DNA from: Phlebopus portentosus | Taxonomy: Eukaryota; Basidiomycota; Agaricomycetes; Boletales; Boletinellaceae | DNA length: 64,000 nt | Direction of reading: 5' to 3' | Assembly: GCA_037892935.1 (NCBI GenBank) | Contig: JAYXKI010000015.1 | Coordinates: 310,001 to 374,000 of the forward strand | In this document: one piece after another, positions 47,341 to 58,925 of the stretch | How positions within the stretch are numbered: position 1 is the stretch's first letter | Layout of the letters: every line of letters starts with the position of its first letter | Program-made: the position numbers and the translations under genes | Notes under the pieces: model-generated | What the model was told of the DNA's origin: nothing | Databases searched by the model: none | Seen by the model: only the letters and a program-made list of their open reading frames with translations

Positions 47341-48508
47341 ATGACCGTGTCGCCGACAACCAAGACCACGTCTTTCACCGCAGATGCTGTCCTCTTCGAC
47401 ATGGTTTGTCTCAACTTCTCTTTATCATCATTCATTGCAATTACTAACCTACCTTCTGCCTTAGGACGGCACGCTCACAGACTCGATCGCAGCAGTCGAA
47501 GCAGCCTGGGGCAAAGTCGCAACAGACCTCGGACTCGACCCAGCGTACGTTATCGCAGCAACCCACGGCAAGCGCGCAGTAGACAACCTCGCTCAGTTCC
47601 GTCCCGAGATCAAGGAACACGAGATGGACGCAGAAGTCTCGCGCTTCGAGCAGACGATCCTCGACTTCGCGGACGCGTACAACAAGGCCAAGTCGAGGCG
47701 TGAGAGCGCTGAGAGCTCCGCTGCAGTCTCGAGCGTGAACTCGGGTGCGAGCACGCCGGCCCTGTCAGGTCCCAGTTCGCGGGCTAGCTCATCAGGGATA
47801 TCCTCTCGTACTGGCTCGCTCAGCACCCCGAACAGGCCCTCGTTCACCTTCAACGCCGATGCGACGCGCCGACCGTCCTTCGCCACGCGCCTCAACAACA
47901 TGCTTGCAATGGCCACCCTCACCGAGGGGCAGGACACCTCCGTCTTCGAGGACGAGCGGGCTTTCTCCGCACTCTCGAAGGAACTCGAGGTCTCCACGCC
48001 TATGGGCAAGCAGGTCGCGCACGACGTCGAGGCAGCATGGGAGACGGAAGCCGACGGCGTCGACCGGTCGATCCAGATCCTCCCCGGTGTGCGCGAGATG
48101 ATCGAATCCGTCCCCGCGGGTCGGTACGCCGTCGCAACCTCGGGCGCCAAGACCTACGCATACGGCGCGATGACGCGCGTCGGGATTACACCCCCGCCTG
48201 TCACCATCACCGCCGACGACAGGCGCCTCAAAGCCGGCAAACCCGCTCCGGACCCGTTCCTCCTCGCCGCGAAGTGCCTGGGCTTCGACGCGAAGAAGTG
48301 CGTCGTCTTCGAGGACTCGCCCTCCGGCATCCGCGCGGGCGTCGCGAGCGGCGCGACCGTCATCGCCGTCTGCACGAGCCACGAGCGGTCCAAGATCGAG
48401 AACTGCGGTGCGCACTTCATCGTGGACGACATGCGCAGCGTGCGGTGTGTCCCTGAGACTGGCGACGACGGCATGAAATTACGGTTTGAGCTCGATGTGT
48501 CGGCTTGA
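47341..48508 (+). CDS. HAD-superfamily phosphatase (glycerol-1-phosphatase / 2-deoxyglucose-6-phosphatase type)
   Basis: Two exons (47341-47403 and 47465-48508), 368 residues. The intron splits HAD motif I between DM and DGTLTDS (AVLFDMDGTLTDS, nucleophile Asp first). Motif II is AVATSGAKTYA, motif III KAGKPAPDPF, motif IV VVFEDSPSGIRAG. These fit the Gpp1/Rhr2-Dog1 group, which dephosphorylates glycerol-1-phosphate or related sugar phosphates in glycerol and osmolyte metabolism. Yeast relatives are about 250 residues. Here a Ser/Thr/Pro-rich insertion of about 110 residues (ASTPALSGPSSRASSSG..) sits inside the cap domain. The coding sequence is far more GC-rich than its surroundings, typical of a conserved housekeeping gene. 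Confidence 0.9.
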
Positions 48509-49804
48509 GGGATGAGTTCTCGAGTCGAGTCGAGTGACGACGGATGTTTTATTTTTCTTTCTTTTCTCCTTCCTTATTTTTGCGTTCTGTGATTGACGAA
48601 TGATATCCTGTACCACCTACCCAACAAAATCCTGTACTTCTCGAGAAGTCACCTTCACCATCCTGTTGTTGTCTTCACCGCGCTGTACAATAGACCATAG
48701 ATTATAGAGGGCTTTCCAGCCCCTCATACGCAAGCAAAAAATATCATCCAATATTTTTCAGACGGATTCAAAAAGTTTGAATATTATTGACGACTGGGAG
48801 TCTTCATCTTTCCTTTCATTATTTACTCAACGTTCATTCCCTTATCGACTCGGACTCGGGACTTCATCAACCTCGGTATAAATTATAATGTTTCTCGCGT
48901 CTCTGGTTCTCGCGAGGAATATTCACTCCGAACCCTTATCTTCCCGTCGCTCGTCGGATATCATGTCATATCATATCAGTTTACTCGCTCGCTTTCCTCT
49001 TCCCTTATCAGTGGTGCGTCCCCGGACCCCGTGCCCTCAATCGATCTATCTAACGAGCTCGACTGGTCATTCACAGCCCAGCTGCATATATGTATTCGAA
49101 CATTACAGCGAATTCCATAATACAGTATTGTGTATGAGCTCAGAGCATATATATGCAATCGACCGATCCCGACCGACTCATCGAAGAGGGTTCTAGTTCA
49201 ATGCAGCCTGCATCGTTTCTCGAGTCCAACGTTCGACCATCGAAGGCGAGCCTCGACTGGACACGTACGATGCTGATTAGACATTTTCTTTGTGTCCGGA
49301 CGATAATAATGTTGCTAAAGGCCTAAAACGCGAACTTGCATCTCGGTTGTTCATTTCATTTGGCCGGGTGAGGTGGTACCGTTGCTTAACATATCTCTTA
49401 TCCGCGAACCTGATTGACTCGGCTGTACAGTACATGGCTGATCTCAGAGCTGTGTTACGGGTGCCTGTAACGGCGGAATGGCCTGGGATGACTTTTTTTT
49501 TTTCTTGCCCTACGTTGATATGGTTTGGACTTGTATAAGAACTTTCCTGTAAAGTGCAAACAAAAACAAGCCTCCACTAAAGATCTAGCAGACCGGCCCG
49601 GGGTGCCTGAGTTCGTTGCTATTGAGAGGCGACGGCAGGCATATTAAACCCAAATCCATAAGAGAAAACGATGCAGAATGAAATTTACAGCTACAGTAGC
49701 TGAATGAATGAAAAAGACTGTAAAACATCACGTGTGACGATACTTCTGAAAAAGGCAGTAAAGATAACATTGGAAGATGGACCCACGTCGCAAACAATGC
49801 TAGC
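48509..49804. other. AT-rich gene-free spacer
   Basis: No recognisable gene; the only simple-sequence feature is a poly-T run near 49492. It forms the border between the conserved HAD gene and the NLR/CR locus. Confidence 0.5.
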
Positions 49805-51460
49805 AGCCAATAATCTCGCAGATTGAAAACGTCACTTGGGATAGCCTCTCGCCCAGTTCTCTCCCAGTGGGGGAATTCAGTGAATCCAGCTTCGTCGACG
49901 AAAACTTGCAGCTGAAAACAACCATATTTCGCGCTCGACAGAGCGTTCCGCGCATATCCTCCGGTATCCATATCAGAAACTCGCCTCCTTCACCTTTCAC
50001 CCAACCATCTTCGAATAGCGTCCAGTTCGAGCGCGTGCGTTCCCTAGAGGCTGCTGGGCCAGTGCCTTGGTCATTTGAGACTGTAAGCGTATCTACTCGG
50101 TGGGACGACGAAGACCTTGCCAGGACCCTTCTCGTAAGCCTTCCGTCACATCCTGGAACGATGCCTTCGTTACCCACGTCCCAGAGACGACGAATGATAT
50201 TATCACTGGATCCCGACACGATGCGCGTCCCGTCCGGTGATATTGCGTTGCGACTGAATAGATCTCGTCTGTGTGACCCTCGAGCGGACCCAGGATGAGT
50301 TCCCCGATATCGGCATCCCAGATGCAAATAGTCGAATCCCAAGAGCCGGAGACGACGCAGTTGCCATCCGGCGAGGAAAAAAACTGACGTGACGCTGACT
50401 CCACGTCCTTTGAGCGGTCCCGAGATGAGATTTCCGGTCCCGGCATCCCAGATACAAGTTGTCCTATCACGAGAACCCGACGCAATGCATTTCCCGTTCG
50501 AGGAGAATGCAACTGAGTTGACGGAGCCTGTGTGACCCTCGAGCGGTTCCAAGACGAGCTCGCCACTGTTCGCATCCCATATGCAAATCGTCGCGTCATC
50601 ACAACCGGAAACGACATGCTTGCCAACTGGCGAGTATCCCACCGAATTGACCCTGCTTGTGTGCCCCTTGAACGGACCCGATACAAGTATGCCGCTGTCA
50701 GCGTCCCGGATGCAGATGGTGTTACTGCAGGAGGGCGGGACGAAGTGTTTTCCGTCCGGAGAGAACGCGACTGAAGTGACAGAGCAACGGTGTCTTTCTG
50801 TGACGAGTTCTCATCCTGCCCCCTCTAGGCGTGATTCAAACGGACCTGCGAGGAGCTCGCCGCTCTCGGCATCCCAAATACGAACAGTCGTGTCATAAGA
50901 GCTTGAGAGGACGCGTGTGCCGTCTGGGGAGAACGATTCCGAGACGAGATTTCTTGTGTGAATCTTGAAAGGACCAGTGAGATGCTTGCTGCTGTCGGCG
51001 TCCCAGATACGGATTGTGTTATCGCCAGAGCTCAAGACGATGCGTTTCATCAGGAGAGAACGCGACTGAGCTAACTCCGTATGTGTGCGCCTCAAATACA
51101 CCCGACGCGATCTCGGTGCTGCCGTCTACATCCCAAATGCGAATGGTGCTATCCACACTGGAGTGAAAATAACTGACGTAATAAATAACGTGTGCGCTGT
51201 CCGCTGGCGACATCCAAGATGGCCATTTCATACCCGAAGCCTGAGACGACGTGACAGGCTTCCCATCCGTAAAGAATCCGAAAGAAGTTAAGCCCGTGTG
51301 GAAAAGTTATTTTCTTCTATGAGTTTACCACTGTCAACGTTCCAAATGCAGGTCGCCCCAAAAGTGGCTAGAACTTGTCGCGAGATGTTGCCCATCTGGC
51401 GAGATAGCCGTTAATTCCACATCGCCTACATCGAACGGACAGAGTAAGCATCTTCAGACA
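49805..51460 (-). pseudogene. WD40 relic of a NACHT-WD40 NLR
   Basis: Minus-strand WD40 blocks align with the C-terminal half of the intact NLR at 60071-64000. Examples are STIRIWDVDGSTEIASGVFEAHT, DNTIRIWDADSSKHLTGPF, GKHVVSGCDDATICIWDA and EGHTGSVNSVAFSSNGKCI, followed by the shared tail DDGWVKGEGGE-like EDGWVKGEGGEFL and WIPEDMR. Several frame changes occur (near 50390, 50830, 51060 and 51230), and no NACHT domain is present. The 3' flank also matches the intact gene (AGCAGCCAATAATCTC), so this is a truncated duplicate. Confidence 0.85.
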
Positions 51461-51517
51461 TATTTACCATCGCATCAAGTTTCCTTCCAACTGACAACTA
51501 CGGAGATTCCTGTAATC

Positions 51518-54011
51518 CTACACATTAATGGTGGTCCAGTGCGAGAATTGGAAGGCGGAGATAACCAAAGAAACCAAGAGAACCGAGACAATTATAATGC
51601 TGTGCTGCATATGCATGATGAAATCGTGAACATCCACCCAAAGAGACCATAGTGAGACGAATAACGTATGAAGAGGAGTGAGTCGTAACTTTGTTGCCGC
51701 ATCAATCAATTCCCGACAAAATTCCATCCCCGAGCATTCATGATCGATCATCGCAATCGAGAAGTCTATCAGCCGAACTCCCGACTTCGTCTGTAAAATA
51801 TTCATAGGAGAAAAATCATTATGCATGACACCTCGCTGATGAATCATGAACAGTATCCGGAAGATCTCAAGCCTGATGAAGACATCGGTATGATAAGCTG
51901 CTTGTTGAAAAGGCATAGCAGACCTCTGGAATAGTGGCAAGTTTTCAATCCTTTTTACATGATCGCCACAGAAGTCGATCAAAATACACCGGTATCGGAT
52001 GCCAGCGTTCTCACCCTCAAAAATGCCATAATATCTGGGTATACCATCACCATACAGGCCACGGAGCTTGCTGTATGCCAGAGCTTCGGTATCAAGGTGC
52101 TCTTCCAAGTCTGCATTAGCAACTTTCACGACAACCTGGCCGTAGCACAGATCGTGAACAAAGAGTTCAGACAGAAAGGTGCGTCCAAAGGTGCCGGCAT
52201 CGAGGAAGCCCACGACATACACATCCGCAATCCGAGTATTGCTGAGGATTGTCGGCGGTGCGTCAATCCGCATCATCGGGATATCAACATGTATTCTGCC
52301 CGCCGCAGCAGTGGTGTGTAACACCATCTATGAATTATTTAAGCCAAAATATAAACGCGAAATGTATCAGGCGTGTGCTTACACTGGTTACGTCTCCTGG
52401 GGGTACTAAAGTAATCTTTCGAGCCTCCACGCCCTGACGAGTTTGCACGCCAGCGCGATCAGGGTTAGTAAGTGGTGGAGGTTCTTGGACGAGGTCTCGA
52501 ATTCCATCAAAAATGGGGACTTCGCAGTCGCAGGTCAACAGCATGTAACAGATCAGAGAGTATACTGAAGATGGTGCAGGGAAATGCGGGAGTATCTCTT
52601 CTGAAATAATCACATACGGACGACCTTTCTCATATTCGATCCGCACGATCCTCATGTGTGTCCCGCAGTTTATTAAACCCCAACGGAGCCTCTCTTTGAC
52701 CATGTAGATCGTCAGCTGGAGCGAGTGTCAAACGAGCCAGAGAATAATGCCATCGTATACCCGACATACCTTGAAGAAGATAGCTCGAAATCCATGTTCC
52801 GTGTCTTGCAAGCGCAGAAACCCGTCCCCGCAAAGTGCATCAATATTCTTCTCAGTGCAGTGTTCTTCGAAGACTTTTGGACTCTTGTCTTCTACAGCAA
52901 GACCAGCTCCAGTTGTTATGGACACAACGACCGAATCTATTTTCACGTTCGCATGTTTGTTCAACTTCTCGGGATCCATCTTGAACATCAACCCTACCGC
53001 TTTCAAGCAGGCGATACATGTGTCCAAGATATTATGCGTCCCGCGCCAGACGGCTGGTTCGTGATCAAGAGATGACCGAGCGATCGCTTCATAATTCCTC
53101 GCTAACTCTCTTGCACGAGAAAGTGGCGCAATATTCTTTATGGGTTTGGCCGGCAAGACTTGAGTGAACAAATTGTCAACCATGGACGACGCCATTTTGT
53201 TGAATTTGATTGCAGAGAACGGGACGTCCTTTTCGAGAATAGACGCTCGAACGGTGTCATATTCATGGGCATGAGTAGAAGATGTAGGGACAACGTCTCT
53301 CAAAGGCAAGGTGGTTGTTTGCAGGAAAACTTCAAGACTTTCTGTGGCACTTTCCGCCAAGGCCTGAGCCGACGTTTTGACAGCCTTGTCCTGCTCTTTA
53401 GGCCGGAATCGTCAGTGAGATGGAGATATATCAGATGACAATTCACCCTGTATGAAGTCGTATGCATAGCCCTCGACCTCTTGCGCCGTATCACCACGAA
53501 GCCTGGGGCTTTCAGCTTGATGCGGTTTGTCAGCAGTAGAAACAATGAAGGCAATAAAGAATAGCTCACCCGAGACAGGATGGCGTAACTCGTTCGAAAC
53601 TGAGGGACACGGAAGTGTGTCTAGGAGTCAAACCAGATACCAGCTTGAAAAGAGGAAGAAGCGCGACGCACCGGGAATTTCGATAAGCAGTGTCTTTTCT
53701 GTAAGTTGTCTCAACTCCTGCTTCGGCTTGAGCTTCTTAACTTTCTGTTCATTGGGGGAGAAGACCTCGTTGAGTCGGTCATTAAATTTGTCGGAGTCTA
53801 TGTCGGCAAAGTCGATTCCGGAATCCGTGCATCTCCACACCGTGAGCCTGCCAGGAACGACGTGCTCGAGGACATCTGGTCGCTCTTCCTTGACCTTCTT
53901 TGTCAAGTCGTCGATGTCTGCATCAGCGGGGACCGTAACACCAAACACGTTTCCGTACGCAGCCTTCTTCTCGTGGTCGATGAGGAGGCACCAGATTTTG
54001 ATAACCGCCAT
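51518..54011 (-). CDS. Crinkler-type (CR) effector: header domain plus C-terminal protein kinase-like domain
   Basis: Start at 54011; six or so exons joined by short introns. The first 110 residues are the ubiquitin-like CR header (KIWCLLIDHEK, DIDDLTKKVKEERPD, GRLTVWRCTDSG, LTEKTLLIEIP). A middle part of unknown fold follows (LAESATESLEVF.., LPAKPIKNIAPLSRARELARN). The C-terminal part is kinase-like: Gly-rich loop FLDAGTFGRTF, lysine strand QVVVKVA, catalytic loop HNDFSPMNIL and VRLIDFS in place of DFG. In known CR proteins the header is linked to secretion or delivery and the C-terminal domain acts in the target cell. No classical signal peptide is visible. The last 40 residues, hydrophobic, may be intron read-through. 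The header is almost identical to that of the neighbour at 57996. Confidence 0.78.
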
Positions 54012-54146
54012 GCTGACCGTCGAGGTGGTGGTCGTGGCTAGTGGCAGAAACGAGTTGGTGGCTGCATGCTCGTAGGTTCAGTTCACATGACGGGCCTTGG
54101 CATCAGTCACGCGACTCCCATGAGCACCAATCTACAGCACTAGGGG
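53514..54146 (-). repeat. CR header module, copy A (633 bp)
   Basis: Covers promoter, header exons and introns of the kinase-type CR gene. It matches 57499-58131 over the same length with no net indel; 53681-53883 (203 bp) is identical to 57666-57868. The left border coincides with an intron acceptor. Confidence 0.85.
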
Positions 54147-55599
54147 GCTATAGTCAAGATCAATTCAACTCTTCCTGTACTCACTTCGACTCTCTGTCTC
54201 CCTCAAATACATGATAGTTCTGTCCCATACACCTTGAGTCTTCTGCTCTGCAGTTGTACCCGAGCTCAGTGTGATCAGTTCAACTCATGTTGAAGTTTGA
54301 GACCCTCATCTCTCTTCCATATGCCCCTATGCAAAGTCTCACTCGAGTCTATTGCATATCACTTCGTTCCATGTCATATTGGATTGTATTATTTCATAAC
54401 CTATCAGAACTTGTCATAACTTGTTATATTGTATTGGATCCTCATAAGGATCACTATTGTATTGTCAGCACATAGGGGAAGTCTTTCTCTAAGCTTTGTC
54501 TCATTGTCTACCACCTCTAGGGTTTAAATCTATCGAGAGATTACCTGTGAGGACATTGTTTACCTTCACACCATCACTGCCAATCCCACTTGCTTCAACT
54601 TCTCCCACCTTGCTTCTTCATCTATCTCCTTTAATCCAACCCCCCCCCCCCTTGCATACATTCAGCAGCCTTCAATCTCATTTTCCTCTATCCCTTCTGG
54701 AACTGCTCTGAAACCCAGCTCAACACATCAGTCCCACTCTAGTTTTCACCTAAAGTCACCCCCTTTCTTCTCATTCATCTTGATCTTACTAAACAGCCCC
54801 CAAGAACTGTGACACTCCTCTGCTATCAGACAGTCCAAAGAAGTTTCAACAATTCACTGTGTGCTTTGTACTACTACGCCTCTTGGAAATCCCAATCTGC
54901 TCTTACTCTACCTCATCTTTGAAAGCATCCCTAACTTGGACTGTGACTAGGAAGGTTAGTAAGGGGACTGCATGGTATAGCTAAACGTGGGTAGATAGGT
55001 CACCTCTGTATAATATACTGCTGCTTAGGCAAAAGGATCAAACCTAGTGTAACCCCAGACCTACACCTCTAACACTTTTACAACATCTCCCACCATATTA
55101 TGCGCTGTCAGGAAGTGGCCATCTAATATCACCTTTTGAATAATAGCTCTGTGAAAGGTGGCATTATCAATGCTATATGCAGTGAAATTTTCATTAATAG
55201 CTTGAATACAAGACTCAACTCATGGCTGCAGTCCCATCCAGGAGAGAGAGATGTCGGCAGAGTGACCAACCGACAAGATGAGCAAAGTGGCAAGGGTCGC
55301 AGCTGACCGCAAGGCTCCTTTGGTGTGTGTACTGAGTTTTGACTGCTTTTTCTCTTTCCAACGCATACATGTCTCAAAAATTTTAGCCAATCTGTGTGCT
55401 TATCTCAGACACGATTTTACAGAGAGTTTACTCGGCCTAGTTGCGGGGGAATCAAGTTTTGGAGGAAACAATTCCGAAAACGGCAGCAATCCTATGAGCT
55501 ATGCAATTTAGAAGAATTTTCCTTCCTACTAGAATGAGCGCAACCTCGTCCTGATCGCTATCACTTCGAATCCTTCTTACGTCCTCATCCTTATCCTTG
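54147..55599. other. Spacer between the CR genes
   Basis: Pyrimidine-rich on the plus strand, with a poly-C run near 54642. No supportable gene. The rightmost part may be 3' untranslated sequence of the NTPase-nuclease CR gene. Confidence 0.5.
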
Positions 55600-57996
55600 T
55601 CATTGATTGGAGTTCGGTGGTCGTCGCTTGGGAAACCCTCAATTGTGTTTTCTGGCTTGTAAAATGTAAATTGGACATACCTGCACAGCAAATCTGTCCG
55701 CAAACACTTTCCCCACTATGATGCTGGGCATCGGACAGCTGAATATCACAGTGTTAGCTGGAATTACAAAGACAAAGCGCCATTTCTCCTTGGCTGGAAG
55801 ACCATCCAGCTTTTCAAGAAAGGCCTTGAGCTCAGGTTTGATCACGTGTGTGTTACCCCCCGTAATTTGAAGCAGATAAAGGTAGCCATCACGAATAAAC
55901 AGAGAATCGATGCCGACCTGTTGGTCCTTCTTCGGTTGATAGTAAATATTCGGCATTATCGACAGTCCGTTCTTCGCATCCGTGTAAATCACCGTCGAGG
56001 ACGGACTGAAATTTATTCGGAATCCCTCGAGACTTGGCTGAGGACGATCAAGAGAACTCTGCAGTCGAGGATGCTCCATGTATGATGCACGTAACTTGTG
56101 AAGTCTGTCCGCCGTAGAAGAGAACATCTGTTTCGCATCGATCGAAATCCACTTTCGGAAGTTCGCATGGACGTAAGCCTCGAAGATCGCGCCTATCATT
56201 CCTTTTCCTTCACCGTGTTTTGAGAAAAGTCGCCAGACTTTCAAGACTTGATCATCTTCAAGTTGCTGGAGTTGGACTGCACAGAGATTCGCAATAAAGT
56301 CTGACATTATCGACATATCGTGTTCAAGAGATATTCTATCCAATTCTCGTCGTCGCACTAGGCAGATCTTGTGCGACAATGTTGCCGGCGACGTCAGCGC
56401 AGGTTTCACTGCCATAGTGAGATCCCTCGCATCGCGTACCGTGGCTTCGATAACGGTTGCCATATCCTGTATGTCTTTGATCGCATCCTGGCACTCGTTT
56501 TCATGTCGCTTCATAGCTTCGCTGCCGTTCGCGATGCAGATGCGCGCAGTCGGCCCAAAGTGTTCGAACCTCCGACTCACCTCTTGCATATCAAGATTAA
56601 AGGCGCGCGCTCTACGTTTCATTGGTCAGAGTATCACTGACCGTATATCTGATACTCACACACACGACACTTCCTCCCATGACCACGGGTTCATAAGCGC
56701 GAGTTTGGGCGTCCGGGATTGTTGCAAACCTCTCCAGCGATTGGAGTCCGGGGAAGTGAGGTAAATTGAGTTTACGCCCGGCGAAAACGCGGCGCTCATT
56801 TCTACAGGAATACCTTTTGGGGAACTGGTAGAATCAATAAGACACCAGGGAGTTTCATTGATAGGCTTTTGCTCGTCGAATATCTCCGCATCTGAGGGTA
56901 GTTTCTCCACACCTGACTCGGAAAAGAAAAGGTAGCGCGTATTCGTCATGAGCATTACAGGGCGTCTCTCCCCGATGCATCGGCGTAAAGCATATTGAAT
57001 CCAAACGGTCTTGCCTAATGGACACATCTGTATGCAAACAATAATCCATTGAAAGACGTATACATACCGATTCCCGGTTGTCCTGTGATGATGACTGCAG
57101 GGCGGCGGACTTGGGGCGAGTACTCTTTCGCAAAGCAATCTTCGACGTACTCGTACATTCGAATGTATTCTGCACGGACAAGAAACCTCATTCCATCGAG
57201 GATCCCGTCCAGGAAAGGCGCCCCAGGAAGAAGATCCCCATTCTCAACTTTGATAGGTGAGAGTATCACAGAATTCGCCTGATCATTCCCCAGCACTCGC
57301 CTCCTTGGAAGTGAGGTGTATTCTGTCGATAAAGCCACACCCCAGCAAATCTTCCACAATCTACGAGCGGTTATCAAATCTACATGCGTCAGGTGAAGTT
57401 TAGAATGTCACGAAGCTTCATCAAATTATAAAGATTCTAATACCAGTCTGGGACTCGTTCGAAGCAGAGCTCGTGTCATTGTCACGCTTGCGTTTTTTAG
57501 CTTGATGCAGTTTGTTAGCAGTAGAAACAGTAAAGGCAACAAATGAAAGCTCACCCGAGACAGGATGGCGTAACTCATCCAAATCTGAGGGACATGGAAG
57601 TGAGTCTAGGAGCCAAGCTAGATACCAGCTTGAAAAGAAGAAGAAGCGCGACGCACCGGGAACCTCGATAAGCAGTGTCTTTTCTGTAAGTTGTCTCAAC
57701 TCCTGCTTCGGCTTGAGCTTCTTAACTTTCTGTTCATTGGGGGAGAAGACCTCGTTGAGTCGGTCATTAAATTTGTCGGAGTCTATGTCGGCAAAGTCGA
57801 TTCCGGAATCCGTGCATCTCCACACCGTGAGCCTGCCAGGAACGACGTGCTCGAGGACATCTGGTCGCAATTCCTTGATCTTCATCTTCAGGTCGTCAAC
57901 GTACGCGTCATGGGGGACTTTGATGGAAAACACGTCTCCGAAGACAGCCTTCTTTTCGTGGTCGATAAGGAGGCACCAGACTCTGTGATCCGACAT
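55600..57996 (-). CDS. Crinkler-type (CR) effector: header, P-loop NTPase and restriction-endonuclease-like nuclease
   Basis: Start at 57996 (MSDHRVWCLLIDHEKKAVFG); about seven exons joined in frame. The CR header ends in TLLIEVPDSLPCP, followed by a basic nuclear-signal-like stretch (KKRKRDND). The NTPase domain opens with FLVRAEYIRMYEYV and has Walker A IITGQPGIGKTVW (the intron interrupts it between GI and GK) and a Walker B-like WCLIDSTS. The C-terminal nuclease fold shows GIDSLFIRDGYLYLLQIT, an Asp then Q-x-T arrangement of PD-(D/E)XK type, with a preceding NIYYQPKKDQQ. The NTPase-REase pairing is a classic CR architecture (Zhang et al. 2016, Aravind group). The stop at 55600 assumes a 54-nt last intron; a 3' end at 55452 is the alternative. 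Confidence 0.8.
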
Positions 57997-58131
57997 GCTG
58001 ACCGTCGAGGTGGTTGTCGTGGCTAGTGGCAGAAACGAGTTGGTGGCTGCATGCTCGTAGGTTCAGTTCACATGACGGGCCTTGGCATCAGTCACGCGAC
58101 TCCCATGAGCACCAATCTACAGCACTAGGGG
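57499..58131 (-). repeat. CR header module, copy B (633 bp)
   Basis: Partner of 53514-54146. The promoter-side 138 bp (57994-58131) differ from copy A at one visible base. Beyond CACTAGGGG the two loci are unrelated. Confidence 0.85.
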
Positions 58132-58567
58132 CAACAATCACTGCATATTGGGTCCCTAACAAATGCCTGTGTAGCTGTATGTACCTAAGATAAGGAAATC
58201 TATGCAAAAATCTGTCTTGCATCACACAGAAAATTTGTGTAGAACAAGATACATTATGTACACAAATATATGCATTTCTGTGTAGATCACCCAACATAAA
58301 AGTCTGTATAGTTTTGTCTAGCTGATGTGGTGCTTGATTAGATTTTAAGAGTTGATATATAAGAACTAGACTAGATTTGTATAATCAAACTATGTAAATC
58401 TACACAGATCTACGTGTGCGAGACTGTGAGTGACAAGTGTCAGATGAACTTAGATGCATTTTGACATGTCATTCTCTTTGTCTCTTGCCACCACTGTCAT
58501 GCCACTCTATCTACCCCCAGCACCTACAAATCATCTCCGTCCCTGCTTCATCCACCTCATTCATGAC
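58132..58567. other. Spacer, no gene seen
   Basis: AT-rich, with repeated TGTGTAGA/TCTACACA-like words near 58180-58410. No coding support. Confidence 0.45.
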
Positions 58568-58925
58568 TGTTTCACAGCACTATCACTGAGGCCGTCATCA
58601 CTGTTCCTGCTTACTTTAGTGACTTGCAATGTCAGGCGACAAAGGATGCTGGTGTCATTGCTAGCCTCAATGTTCTCTAAATCATCAATGAACCTATGGT
58701 GGCTTCTATCATGTATGGTCTTGACAAGAAGCTCCAAGGCGAGCACAATATCCTCATTTCAACCTTGGTGGAGGTACTTTTGATGTGTCACTCTTGACTA
58801 TTGAGGAGGGTATCTTCAAAGTCGAGGCGACTGTTGGCAATAGTTACTTAGGTGGTGAGGAATTTGACAATCACCTCATAAACTACTTCGTTCAGGAGTT
58901 CAAGTGCAAGAACAAGAAGGGTATG
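58568..58925 (+). pseudogene. HSP70 fragment
   Basis: Clear HSP70 (DnaK) sequence from the ATPase domain: [81 protein letters not shown]. An in-frame stop replaces the Arg codon after LNVL (about 58678), and a frame change occurs before LGGGTFDV. The segment covers about 115 of roughly 640 residues, with nothing recognisable after 58925, where a GTATGT donor-like word follows. It is a genomic relic, not a functional chaperone. Confidence 0.85.

Noticed and set aside
54147..55599. A gene between the two CR effectors
   Set aside because: Only short pyrimidine-rich frames without domains; no conserved splice structure.
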